This document shows, in pieces, positions 35,577 through 47,483 of a stretch of DNA of 64,000 nt. The first letter of the stretch is position 1. The number at the start of each line of letters is the position of its first letter. Both the position numbers and the translations under genes were made by a program. The notes under the pieces are model-generated. The model saw only the letters and a program-made list of their open reading frames with translations, was not told where the DNA came from and made no database searches. Source of the DNA: Xestospongia muta (taxonomy: Eukaryota > Porifera > Demospongiae > Haplosclerida > Petrosiidae); contig OY848926.1 of the NCBI GenBank assembly GCA_963693285.1, positions 6,342,327 through 6,406,326 on the forward strand, read 5' to 3'.

Positions 35577-35594
35577 TATATATATATATATATA

Positions 35595-35631
<37 letters not shown>

Positions 35632-35944
35632 TATATATATAGAATTACTGAAGCTTACTTCAACAGATTTGATCAAAGCAACAATACCAATTGGCCAGAA
35701 ACAACACACAATAGTAAATATAGATAATATGAGATAGTCTCGAGGTTGAACAGATACTGGCCCCTATAATTTACAAGACATAATGAATTTTAACTAAAAC
35801 AACTTACATGAGTATTTCTTACAACAGGTTGAGTAGTAACTTTAGTAAATGATGAAGGAGCTTGTTCGTCTAATATTAACTATAATAATAATAATATCAT
35901 GTAGTTATTATCTTACAGCCTATAACCTTTTCTCTCTCAGCCAT
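35309..35944 (-). CDS. CD225/dispanin protein 6 (diverged member of the array)
   Basis: Same four-exon plan but clearly diverged. Exon 1 is MAEREKVIGC; exon 2 has a TTQPVV core; exon 3 reads RDYLILSIFTIVCCFWPIGI then VALIKSVE; exon 4 is TRKHIRAGCHNEAEHSSKEA then KQFNMMGICIGVAVYIMV, ending AIHATS. The open frames and splice sites are intact. The intron before exon 4 is inflated by a long AT dinucleotide repeat (35520-35640). Confidence 0.8.
35520..35641. repeat. (AT)n repeat in the CD225-6 intron
   Basis: Over 100 bp of almost pure AT dinucleotide, with phase breaks at TATAATTATA. It is self-complementary and could form cruciforms. Confidence 0.95.
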
Positions 35945-36018
35945 TTCTTATCCTATAAAACCCTTGGTATAAACAGTTTATATAGTCACGTGATGAAATC
36001 TTAGGCGTGGCTCCAACA

Positions 36019-36049
<31 letters not shown>

Positions 36050-36294
36050 TTATTATAACAATTTGCAATAATCCAATAGAACAATAGGATATGAGTAATC
36101 TTATGGAACCAGTTACTTGTTCAATTTCTTTAATCTGTATTGTTCATTCTACAGTTTTAAATCCAGAGCACAGTACTAACCATAAACATGATTTAAATAA
36201 TACAAATTCCAATATAAAGTTTCATCATTTGGTATCTCTTGATGAATGCTCTGTTTTAGTATAATGACCAGCAATATCATGATTGGAAGTTTAT

Positions 36295-36296
<2 letters not shown>

Positions 36297-36331
<35 letters not shown>
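36297..36331. repeat. (GA)n microsatellite
   Basis: About 17 GA units inside the decayed CD225 copy. Confidence 0.95.
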
Positions 36332-36333
<2 letters not shown>

Positions 36334-36603
36334 TATGAGAGATAGTTATTTAATGCTTGACACTTACTTCAATAGATTTGATTAGAACTATAATACCAAC
36401 TGACCAAAAGTTCAAAACAATAGAGAGGGATATTATTAAAAGATTGTCCAGAGGTCTAACAGATATTCGCTCCTATAATTAACATGACATAATGAGTTAT
36501 AATGAATACAACTCACAGGAGTAGCAGAGACTACAACAGTTATAAGTTGGGTAGTAATTGTATAATAAGGTGGAGGGAAGATCTATAGTATCAATTAATG
36601 ATG

Positions 36604-36611
<8 letters not shown>

Positions 36612-36660
<49 letters not shown>

Positions 36661-36712
36661 GTAATAATAATAATAGTCATAACAATAATAATAACACTAA
36701 TAATAATAGTTA
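36612..36712. repeat. (AAT)n microsatellite in the decayed CD225 copy
   Basis: A long, partly interrupted AAT run in the first intron. It opens a spurious poly-asparagine frame on the plus strand. Confidence 0.95.
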
Positions 36713-36945
36713 TCTTACAGTCTGGGATCTCTTCTTTCTCGGTCATTCTCGGCTTATGACAGCAATTTTCAGAACTGTTATTACTATCCATAGATATTAA
36801 TGCAAATAAATCACAATCACGTGATATTTTTAGCCACACCCCTAATTAAAGTTATGGTGGCTCCCCTTTATTTTATTCAAACAAACATCGAAGTGTACTT
36901 TCAGTGACTCAAATTTTGTCTCTCTTTGAGAGAGCTACGTTCATA

Positions 36946-38489
36946 ATGTCCGGGAGAAGTAAGAATATATTTTTTTCATTACTTTTATTTCTTATATCTT
37001 GATCTATAGGTGCAATGCATATTGATATCTCCTCCTCTAACCCCTCGAGAAGACCACGCCCACCCAGAATGCCTTTGCGGCAAACTCCTTTAACTCCATC
37101 AACTAGTGGATTTGCTAATAATTCCACACCCACTCCAGTAATGTGAGATAGACTCCTGTCATTATTCATCATAATTACATGTATTATTTTTAGGTCTACA
37201 CCCACACCTGCTAACGACCCTCCTCTTCCCGTCAGCATTGAAATGGAACAATTACATATTGATGATGAGGTATATTAGGGGTGTGGTCAGTTGTCATTAT
37301 GATGTAATCATTAGGTCTATGTTTGTCACAATGAGGATCTTGAAGACAAAGGAAGTATTGGTGAAGGCCATTTTGGTGTCGTTTCAAAAATGTATCATGT
37401 TAAAACTAAACAGTACATGGCTGTTAAGGTAACGTGGTATGGTCTATGATGTTTCTAATGTTTGTGTCTTAGAAAATCCCCTTAAAAGATCTTCGTGTTT
37501 CTGATGGGAATGTATTGGAATTAGATGTTATTAAAAAAGGTAAACTTTGTCCTTTTATTGTGCACTCTTATGGCTGTCTTCTACGTGAGGTAAGACAGAC
37601 AGACGGACAAACATCTCATTAACTCACTTTATTACAGGGTCACGTATGGATATGTATGGAGTTGTTAGATTCTAGTATGGCTCAAGTCTCAGACATTGTA
37701 TATAAACTTTTAAATGAGCGTATACCAGAAGATATACTAGGAAAAATGACTGTTGCTGTAAGTACGATAAGTTTAGATAGAATTGATTCATGTTTGATCA
37801 TATAGATGATAAAGGCACTTCATTTCCTACAAAAAGAGCTTAAAATTATCCACAGAGGTCAGTTATATTTAGTTGTATCATTTACTATCTCTATTTCAGA
37901 TGTCAAACCAAGTAATATTTTAGTGAGTGCTACTGGAGACTTTAAGCTTTGTGATTTTGGTATTAGTGGTAAGCTAGTGGACTCTATTGCTAGGACAATG
38001 GATGTTGGGTGTCGACCATATATGGCACCCGAGAGGATTGATCCAGTCCGTGCTTCATTAGGTTATACAATACAGTCTGATGTTTGGAGTTATGGTATAA
38101 CATTGGTAAGTGTGTATCCATACTTTTAATATATCCATATGTCCATTGTAGGTGGAGTTAGCTCAAGGGTCTTTTCCATATAGTAAATGGAACACCATTT
38201 TTGATCAGCTCAACGCTGTAGTCAGTGGACCACCTCCTGTACTGCCAGCCGATACCTTCTCTGAACCACTTCAACAGTTCACAGCAGCATGGTATGTACA
38301 CTATCTATCTTATGTAATAATTTATTTGATTATAGTCTTGTTAAAGACTCATTAAAACGTCCCAATTATGAACAGCTTCAAGACATGGAGTTTTTTAAGC
38401 AATACAACAGTGGTAGTTCTGTTGATGTGATGGGTTGGTACACTCATATTAAGAGAAAAAAGGGAGAAGCCCAAGGAGGTGCTCCTTAA
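36946..38489 (+). CDS. MAP2K4: MAP kinase kinase 4 (MKK4/JNKK-like)
   Basis: MKK4 activates JNK (and p38) in stress signalling. The N-terminus MSGRSAMHIDISSSNPSRRP holds basic/hydrophobic patches suited to a MAPK docking site (RRPRPPRMPLRQTPLTP). The kinase domain shows GSIGEGHFGVVSKMYH, the catalytic lysine in [38 protein letters not shown] with phosphorylatable S and T, and MAPERIDP then SDVWSYGITLVELAQGSFPY. The C-terminal DVD-like end is SVDVMGWYTHIKRKKG. Eleven or so short introns. It lies tail to tail with a second MAP2K. Confidence 0.92.
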
Positions 38490-38725
38490 TTAACAGTATT
38501 TAATTATAACTTATTCTCTAACTATTACATGTATCATTTGTACTTGCTTGCCTCGATTTATTGACATGGGTGTGGTTAGCCACACCCAAATTTTATAAAA
38601 TAATTTTGAATCAATTCTACATGAAAAAACACACAAAGAAATCTGATTAACACTATCCACTAATAAAAGAAGAGAAAAGACAGAGTGTACTATTTTTAGA
38701 TGCACTGTTACTATTTATAGACTAG
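38490..38725. other. Intergenic gap between convergent kinases with a CACCC palindrome
   Basis: 236 bp between the two MAP2K stops. It contains GGGTGTGGTTAGCCACACCC (38569-38588), an inverted repeat with 9-bp arms that could form a 3'-end hairpin in both transcripts. Confidence 0.6.
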
Positions 38726-40978
38726 TCATGTAGGCGGTGCCTCAGCAGGCAGTTCAGCTTCCTTAGTAAGGACAGTTTTATACCATTCAGCCATATCAAC
38801 TACAGTCTGTTCTATTCTTAATATAAAAGGATGCTCCTATAATGAGTCATATAACAATATATAATAATGAGTATGACCCTACATTTAACACTTCATAACG
38901 AGGTCGTTCATCTCTTTCCTTCGTTAAACTATTAATAAACAGATAATATTATTATTTATAATTAGTTACATACCATTGAGCAACAAAATCTTTGAAGTCA
39001 TCTGAAAATTGACTATCTGGTGGAAGACGAGGTGGATCACCATCAACAACTAACTTCATTTGTTCAAAGAGGTTTCTGTAAGGAGGATAAGGGAACCTTC
39101 CCATTGCCAGCTCATACTAGTTAATAAGAAATTAGGTCACATGACAGTTACATTGAAGTCACATGACAGTTACATTGAAGTCACATGACTTACTAAAGTA
39201 ATCCCTAAACTCCACACATCTGATCTGTGATCATATTTATGTTGACCACCATAAATTCTCTCAGGCTAAGGAAATATTAAATAATTAGTTAATAAATGAT
39301 GCCAACTTACAGCTAAATATGGCCGACATCCTATATCTGTTTTAGCTAATGAGTTAACTAGTTCTCCAGCAATACCAAAATCACATAACTTTATTTCCCC
39401 TTGTTGATTAATTAGAATATTAGAGGGTTTGACATCTATAACAAGATAATAGTCACTATCACATAATACACAATAGCAACCATCACATAATACACAATAG
39501 TCACTATCACATAATACATAGTCACTATCACATAATACATATATCACTATCACATAATACATATATCACTATCACATAATACACAATAGTCAGTTAGTCA
39601 CTATCACATAATACAATGTCATTTACCTCTGTGCATAACATTCAATTTATCATGAAGATATGTAAGTGCCTTTAAGGTCTATAGTTAATATATCATAATA
39701 TATTATCACATTATTAATAACTACTCACTGCTAATGCCATTTTTCCTACAACAACTTCTGGAATTTCTTCTTGTAATTTGATGTAGACTAACTGATAAAG
39801 TTTGTCCAATGATTTGTCCATTAATTCCATACATATCCACACGTCACCCTGTCAGAAAATTCCCCATAAAATCCCACAGGAATTTATGTGTGAAATTAAC
39901 AACAAGAATGCTGAGTCAATGCTGTAGTTATGAATTTTATTACCTCTCTAAATAAAGCTCCGTAAAACATTATTGTATAGGGACAATCTACACTTCTAAG
40001 GGCAACATTGTAGTCCATTAAAAGTCTCTTGTTCTCAGCTTGATCTGGTGTGGCACGTATTCTCTGTAGAGGAGTGAAAGATAAAGGAAGAGATAAACAA
40101 ACCGGAACAGGAAGTTGGAATGGAATGGAATGTACTCCTTTGCATAACACAATACATGTATTATTACATGTAAAATAATAATTAAACATGTATTATGAAA
40201 TGCACAATACATATTTAAACATGAATTATTAAAATGCACAATACATATTTAAACATGTATTATGTACAATACATAATTAAACAAGTATTATTAAATGCAC
40301 AATACATTTTAAACATGTATTATTAAATGCACAATACATAATTAAACATGTATTGTTAAATGTACAATACGTATTTAAACATGTATTGTTAAATGTACAA
40401 ATTATTACATCTACATACTTTGACTGCCATTATTTTTCCAGTTTCTTTATGTCTCATTTTATTCACTTGTCCATATTGACCACGCCCAAGCTCTTCTAAT
40501 ACATCAAGTCCATCCACTGTTAGCTCAAATGTCTATAGGAATCAGACAACAAAACAGGATATTAGAACATGAAAAGGGAGAACACCCCTCATTATGTTAA
40601 TTTATTAATAATTATATCTATAATACACCCATCTATTCATCCATCCAACGATCCATCCATTCAAAGATCCATCCATTCATCCACCCATACATCCATCTAT
40701 CCATCTGTCCATCCATTTATAACTACCTCATTGTCAATAGTAACAGTAGTCTTATCAGGGAGGACATGAAATCTGTATCAGCAAGCAATACATAACGAGA
40801 TAAATTATAAATCGACTTACACATCATGATCCTCTGGAGGCTTCTGAATCTGAGGAGGTTCTGGCATCTTTAATGGAGTGATAGGTCCAGCTCTAGATCT
40901 AAATTTACCTTCTAAAAATAAAATAATATTGAACATAGTTTAGACAAACATTTCCATTATTAACTTACTGGATGGCAT
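38726..40978 (-). CDS. MAP2K3/6: MAP kinase kinase 3/6 (p38 activator)
   Basis: MKK3/6 phosphorylates p38. The start [20 protein letters not shown] is followed by [20 protein letters not shown], the subfamily-typical MAVKRIRAT and [20 protein letters not shown], then [20 protein letters not shown]. The catalytic loop is [20 protein letters not shown]. The activation segment reads [20 protein letters not shown], one residue shorter between the S..AKT motif and the following D than the usual SVAKTxDAG. APERIYGG and [20 protein letters not shown] follow, and the end is [10 protein letters not shown]. Introns contain several tandem repeats. Confidence 0.9.
39455..39615. repeat. Tandem repeat in a MAP2K3/6 intron (TCACTATCACATAATACA type)
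   Basis: About eight imperfect copies of an 18-22 bp unit with core ACTATCACATAATACA. Confidence 0.9.
40150..40412. repeat. Tandem repeat in a MAP2K3/6 intron (AACATGTATTATTAAATGCA type)
   Basis: About seven imperfect copies of a 33-40 bp unit built from TTTAAACATGTATTATTAAA and TGCACAATACATA. Confidence 0.9.
40627..40722. repeat. CATC-type repeat in a MAP2K3/6 intron
   Basis: Imperfect CATCCATC/CATTCATC run, the same class as the PGS1 intron repeat. Confidence 0.9.
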
Positions 40979-41109
40979 CGTGTATGAGCTAAACAAGAAA
41001 TGATGGTAGCCAGTAAGTAACTCCACAAAGTTGACAACAATTGTATATTTCCGTAAACTGCCAAGAGCCACGCCTACTGGGAAAGTCCCATTAACAACAT
41101 TGCAGTGAT

Positions 41110-41674
41110 ATGGAAGACAGACAGAAGCTTTTAAGTAAGACATTGTAAATGGAGCACGTTAATATGTTATCTCTTTAGATCCTCCTCAATCAGCTCCTCC
41201 TCCATACAGTTATGGTCCTCCTGCTCCAAATTTGAGTGGTCCCCCTCCTCCATCTTACCATGCACAGCCACAACAACAAATTCGACAAACAACTATTGTA
41301 GTAAGTTTAATAATGTAATATATTTATGTATAATACTTGCATACATTAGGTGGAACGAGGACGACCTATTGCCTGTGCCACCGTGTCAGCTCCACCTGAT
41401 TATACAGTTCTGGCAGTGATGGCTGTTATTTGTTTTTTTCCACTTGGTCTGGTAGCCTTATACATGGCTGGCAAGGTCTAGTTATTGTATAATGTCTATT
41501 ATAAGTACTTCTCTTTAACAGGTAAAGGAGAGTGTAGCTGCTGGTAATGTTAGTAATGCTTGGAGTGAAGCTATTACTGTTCGTTTATTGAGTCGTCTCT
41601 CAATATCAATTGGAACTGTCCTTTTGACCATCATAATATTGGCCATTGTTCTCCCTATAACGCTGAATGATTAA
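41110..41674 (+). CDS. CD225/dispanin family protein 8 (plus strand)
   Basis: A 47-nt intron joins exon 1 (MEDRQKLL) in phase to NPPQSAPPPYSYGPPAPNLS, a long proline-rich, tyrosine-containing N-terminus with PPPxY-like motifs. The CD225 domain follows: PPDYTVLAVMAVICFFPLGL, VALYMAGKVKESVAAGNVSN, and a final hydrophobic helix ending LAIVLPITLND. The C-C pair of the array copies is replaced by a single C (ICFFP). It is a distant paralog of the minus-strand array and is divergent from MAP2K3/6 (131 bp). Confidence 0.82.
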
Positions 41675-41831
41675 GTCATGTGATAAACTTGCATTTACCT
41701 AGCTAAAACTAAATAGTGTGTGTTATATATCATTGATTTTTTTCATATCTTATTGTAATAATTTAATAACCATCTAAAAATGTAGGAACTAGTTAAAGAA
41801 ATGACACACAAAAATGTTCACACAAAAATGT

Positions 41832-43487
41832 TTAAATTTTAATAACACCAGCTCCACTGCATGGAGAGGCTACAAAAAAGGTAGCTTCCTGTCTTTGACC
41901 ATTTTCATCACAATAACCATCCTAATTATAGGGGTAATATCTAACATAACTTCATCTATAATTATTATACTTTAATTCGTTGTATAGTACTCTCAACAGC
42001 TCCTTCTTCTAATAAAGTTACTGTACAACCACCAAATCCTGCACCAGTCATACGAGATCCATAAACTCGTGGATCTTGTCTAGCTAGTTCAACCAGTTTG
42101 TCCAGTTCAAAACAGCTCACTTTATAAATATTACTACAAAACATTAGATCATAATATAACACATAATATCAATTTCATACCTCAATGTCATATGACTGTC
42201 ATTCATAAGTCTACCAAACTGCCTAAAGTCATCATTTCTCAGTACATCTTTTGCTTCAATCGTTCTCTTAATCTCCTGCACAACATGAATTGAACATTCA
42301 TATTCCGTGGGTCCATCAGACACAGGAGATGACAAGAGTGGCTTCACAGCTGATAACATTTCATCAATACAAACAATACGTTATATAAATTACCTTCAAT
42401 TTCTTCCAAAGTAACTTGTCGAAGAGTTTGTTTGTCCATCTTCTTACATGCTGCATAACAACGATCACGCCTCATTCTATACTCTCCATCTCCAACACAA
42501 TGTTTGACATTAGAATTAGTTACTAATACAACTAGCCCTTTCTCTTTAAGTGTTAAAGGGACATTATCAGTTGAAAATGATTTATCATCTTGACGTCTGG
42601 AGAGAGAGTGTGTAATATTCATAACATTTTACAATTAACATACTGGCAGTCTATAAAGAGAGCTTTATTATCTTGTGCCATCACTGATACAAACTGGTCC
42701 ATAATACCACAAGGAGCTCCTGCATACATATGTTCTGCCTTCTGACATAACAAAGCCTTCTCCTTAATAATAATAATAATAATAATAATAATATATAAAT
42801 TATGATAATTATTAACAGCTCATTTACTTCATTAGATTTTTGCAAAATCTTTATCTCTTTATATTTACATAACTCTTCTATAAAGAGACAAGTGGCTACT
42901 TCAAGAGCTGCAGAACTAGACACACCCCCTCCAATTGGAACACGAGATGCTATGACAGCTTCAAATGGTGGTACTCCCACAATTTGATTTACTTTACTAC
43001 CCCTGAAATTTCCATTCATTAAAGCAACAACACCTTGAATATAATGACACCAAGATGGAGTAGAGAGTTTAATGCGTGTCTCAGAATTATCAACTTGATC
43101 TTGTGTCGGAGGATCTGGTATTGGAAATACGACATCTATCTCAGTCTTTGGATCCAGATCAGAACCAGAACATGTAATAACTCGACACTTGTCTCCATTA
43201 GGAGTTGGTCGTCCTACAACTACAGTAACAAGATGAAGAGCCTATTAAAAGAGATATTATTAGAATAATTATATAAAATAATTATATAAAATGTTAAAAA
43301 TACTTACCATAGGAAGGACACACCCATCATTGTAGTCTGTGTGCTCACCAATAAGATTAACTCGACCAGGAGCATATGTTGCAATGACTGGCTTTATGTC
43401 TGGATCAATTTTGTCCTTAAATACTTGCAAAGCTTCATCTAAGCAAGCACTTAAGGCACTTTCTCTATCATGAGGTACAGCTGCCAT
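41832..43487 (-). CDS. GALK1: Galactokinase
   Basis: GALK1 phosphorylates galactose at C1 with ATP, the first Leloir step. All three GHMP motifs are present: the galactokinase signature [15 protein letters not shown], the ATP-binding [19 protein letters not shown], and [38 protein letters not shown] (42.65-42.7 kb, across an intron) contains the catalytic aspartate. It starts [20 protein letters not shown] and ends SGAGVIKI, a normal length. An AAT microsatellite lies in the intron at 42765-42795. Confidence 0.95.
42765..42795. repeat. (AAT)n microsatellite in a GALK1 intron
   Basis: About ten AAT units. Confidence 0.9.
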
Positions 43488-43580
43488 GACGACACACCCC
43501 CTAAATTAAATTCATATAACTCATGAATTTAAATTAAGAACATGGTGAGTAATTACTGCTGAGATAGAGGAAGGTAGCTA

Positions 43581-44805
43581 ATGGCGTCTTTAGGAAGTGG
43601 TACACTCGATAGTATACCCGAAGAAGGACAAGTCTCGATTACTGTTGTCGGATCAAGTGGTAATCAAGTCGATTATGGGACTCAGTTGTCGGCAGTTAGT
43701 ACAACCAGTACTACTTGGGACACTTGGGACACTTTGAGGAAGTTAGTGAAGAGGTAAGTTGATTTTCGGTATAGTGTGTGCATATGACTAATTCTTTGTA
43801 GACATACTCTTCAGTTTGTTGGTCTAGAACATCCTGAATCTACTCAGACACATCAAGATGCTCTCCAACGTAGTATTATTGTAGGAAAAGTAGCAAAAAA
43901 ATTAGAGACCACTCCATCATCTGAATACAGTTGTGAACCCTCACTTTTTCAAGCTATTATACCTCATGAGACTGGTACATTATAATATTGTATTATGATT
44001 CTATCAAATGTTTTTAGTATCCCCAGTGACAACTCGCTCATTGTTACGACAACTTAGTGTTCGGTCAGATCTAGTCAAATCTCCAGTACCTTTAGAAGAT
44101 GTTCCGTCAGCAACTTCAACTCCCTATCCTGATGTAGTCAAAGGAGAGAGACAAAAATTTCCGAGAAAACCAGAAACTATTGAATTGGACTCAATTCATC
44201 CTAAGATTGGTAAAATAAAACAAACTTCAGTAGATTCTGGTATGAGTTCTATCAAACAGCGCTCATTAGATCGTCCACCATTAGAACATAGTATTAGTCT
44301 ACCAACTAGAACAACATCTTATGATGAGTCTACACTGACCAGAACATATCTACATAAACCTACTGGAAGATTACAAGCTTTGGAAGTTGAGGAAACTGAA
44401 GCTAAACCAGATTTATGGAAAATTGCATTCTTGAGTCTCAGGTTTCTATCGAAAGTAAGTTAATCACTTCTTGTGTTGTGTGTGACATGGAATATATCAT
44501 ATTACTGTAATTAATTATAATTAATTTAGGCTCATCCCCCAGAGACACAACCACTTGTTAAGACAGGTGTACCAAGCTTTGATGTTATCCATGAAGAGGA
44601 AGAAACAAATGAAGAAGATGGAATAGCATTAATGAGATTCCCACCATCTGGCCCTCAATTACAGGTTAATTAATAAGTGGGTGTGGTTTATTACTTATTG
44701 ATTATTTATAGAGAGTTGATTCAATTGACTCGACATCCACTCTTGGAAAGTCTCATCAATTTTTTAATGTAACTACAAAACTTACATTAATTAATAATAA
44801 TAATA

Positions 44806-44859
<54 letters not shown>

Positions 44860-47335
44860 GATTAGGACAAGGATTTCTTTGGTGAAGAACATATTGATGG
44901 ACGTACTGGAAGGTACAATAGAACATTACATCATTATGATAAAATTGTTATAGGCTTACTGCCGAGCGTACTATCATGACTCCAATTGAAGAGGAACCTC
45001 CTCCTGATTATTTCTCATTAGAACATGAACCAGAGGAAGGTACTATATTTTCTCACGATATATTATGATGTCATAATGTTCTCTAGTTCAATATGATGGC
45101 CCTCGTAAACGACGTCATAAACTAAGAATCCCTCGTCTGTTTAGTAAACAACATCGTGAACCTTATCAAGTTTTGGGTGGAGTCACTTTTCGTCTCCTCA
45201 ATTTTCGTTACAAGCATGTTCGTAGGGGCACTCGACAAAAATTAGAGGAAATAGAGAAATCATCTCTACATCGGTAACCATGGTGATCACATAACCTGTT
45301 AACCTTTTGACCTTTTCTAGACCCTTCTTTACTTATTGGTTGATGACAGTTCAAATATTCGTTTTAATTTTCAGTTTAGCTGTTTACGGATTTGCTCCTT
45401 ATGGCTTTGATCAGTTTACAGAACGTGCTCTGATACAACAAAGTAATCTTGCTGTTGAAGTCCAAGAGAGAAATATTACACCTAATGTGTGGGGTGGACC
45501 CCCTCAGGTAACTCATTATTAAATTGTTTCTATTGTTACCACTGTTCATTAACAGGATGCATTAGTATTATTAGGTGCTAAGTATGGTCCTTGTATGCGT
45601 TATGATCGTCAATTATATCGTGGTATTAATAATGATATATTTAGAGAAGGTAACAGTTCTGGATGCTGTGTCCGTAAAGATCAGTCTGGTTGTGTTCAAG
45701 TTAGCTCTGAAGACAAGTGCCCAGTTAGTAAATTACATTAAAGCTCCTTTAATTGTTGGGATAATTAGGAACTGTTTGCTGACTTTGTCTTTCGAGATAA
45801 TTTCACATCATCTTTATATTCTGACAGAGCAGTGTGTGGGACGTCACCTTTGTTAGTAATAATGTATAATTAATATTAATATTATATGGAATGTAATCTA
45901 TAGGAGTTGTATTAATCCAGATCGATCAAGAGATTCTCGTTGGAGAGGAGATATTACAGAATGGCCTGTAATTAATATTATACTATTATTATTATTATAT
46001 TGGTTTAGATTTGTACAGAATCTCAAGATCATAGTAACTCAAGACATTTAACTTGTACATTAACTGGACGGCCATGTTGTGTTGGTATTCAAGCTCACTG
46101 TTTAATTACTACTCAAGAACATTGTAGCTTTTTACAAGGAAAATTTCATTCTGATGCCTTCCTTTGTTCACAGGTTAGTATAATAAGGTTATGCTAGTAT
46201 ATAAGTTCAAGTTAGTATTTAAGGTTAGGTTAGTATATAAGGTTAGGTTAGTATATAAGGTCACATTACTATATAAGGTTCAACTAGTATACAAGGTTGG
46301 AATACAATCTATATGCAACTGTTCAGTGATGCTTTGAGTCAAAGAGATTATTACATCATCCTGTTTTGTCATAATGTGTGTACACATAGTAAGGTTATGT
46401 CAACTACATCAAGGAACATTGTTGGTTGCCATGGTGATACTCTATTTCACATGCCTGTCATGTCTAGGTTGATTGTCTGAGTGATATATGTGGTTTGTTG
46501 CCATTTGGTTCAATGAATAATCCTGACCAATTCTATCGTGTTTGGACAGCTTTATTCCTTCATGCTGGGTAGGTGATAGTTCTCTTTGTCATTATTATGC
46601 CTTCTTTTTTAGCATTATTCATTTAGTGTTTACACTTGCATTTCATTTCCTAATCCTACGACATGTTGAAAAGTATCTGGGATGGTTGCGTACTACTATT
46701 ATCTATATTGGTAGCGGTATTGGAGGTAATATTGTTAGTGCAGTGTTTGTACCTTATAATCCAGAGGTGAGTATTACCATATATAGAAATAGTTGATATT
46801 TTGGGGATTTAGTTATGTGGTTTCAATTTATTGTTTTGTATTACAGGTTGGACCAGCTGGGGGAATATTTGGAATTATAGCTTTCTTCTTAATCTATACT
46901 ATGTATCAGGCTCATCGTCTTGTTAAACCGTGGCTTGAAGCTCTCAAATTAATGATTATCATTATTATATTGCTGTGTTGTGGGCTGTTTCCATTTATTG
47001 ATAACTTTGCTCATCTTGGAGGGTTCGTGTTTGGTATTCTGTTAAGTGGTATATTTGCACCTTATTATCGACCACTTGATGCTGAGTTAGCATATTATCG
47101 TGACAAACATAGACGAGAATATAATCCTAAGAAAGATTGGATTCAAATATCAAAGTACATTTTTATTGCTGCTGGCCTACCATTAGTCATAGCTCTATAC
47201 ATTCTGTTTTTTGTTTTATTCTATGTTGTTCAAGACGCTTGGGATGGATTCCAGTATCTTAATTGTATTCCGTTTACAAAGACATTTTGCCTAAATTTTG
47301 GGCAGAATATTAGATCACGTGACATTTTCCTGTAA
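43581..47335 (+). CDS. RHBDF: Inactive rhomboid protein (iRhom)
   Basis: iRhoms guide trafficking and activation of ADAM17 and EGF-family ligands; they are catalytically dead. A long cytosolic N-terminus with many S/T-P and basic motifs precedes TM1 ([20 protein letters not shown]). A cysteine-rich luminal iRhom homology domain follows ([38 protein letters not shown]). The rhomboid core has [20 protein letters not shown], then [10 protein letters not shown] where active proteases carry GxSG, so the catalytic serine is absent. The second conserved site is [10 protein letters not shown]. The C-terminus ends RSRDIFL. Divergent from GALK1 (93 bp). Confidence 0.92.
44790..44862. repeat. (AAT/ATT)n inverted microsatellite in an iRhom intron
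   Basis: AAT units switch to ATT units, giving a self-complementary run that fills most of the intron. Confidence 0.9.
46190..46300. repeat. GGTTAGTATATAA-type tandem repeat in an iRhom intron
   Basis: About six imperfect copies of an 18-20 bp unit with core TTAGTATATAAGGT. Confidence 0.85.
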
Positions 47336-47483
47336 ATCATAAGAGTGAAAATTGTTTTGTTGTAAGATGTATTAATCAGTGTTATCTCATAAAAGTCTTT
47401 TATTCATTATTAACAATTTATAGTAAAGTTCAACTGATAATGTGTGAACTCGTTAATGAATATTATTATAAACGCCTACGCTT

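Larger units (their letters stand above)
36225..36746 (-). pseudogene. Decayed CD225/dispanin copy 7
   Basis: Exon 1 (MTEKEEIPDC) and a proline-rich exon 2 (PPPYYTITTQLITVVVSATP) are still readable. Exon 3 is degenerate: DNLLIISLSIVLNFWSVGII has lost the CC pair (now LN). Exon 4 begins TSNHDIAGHYTKTEHSSRDT and hits stop codons at once where the second membrane helix should start. (GA)n and (AAT)n repeats have invaded its introns. Loss of the second helix argues for a pseudogene. Confidence 0.7.

Noticed and set aside
36558..36800. Poly-asparagine open frame
   Set aside because: Produced by the AAT microsatellite inside the decayed CD225 copy.
39455..39615. CRISPR-like regular repeat
   Set aside because: Units abut with no spacers, it lies in an intron of a eukaryotic gene, and repeat lengths vary.
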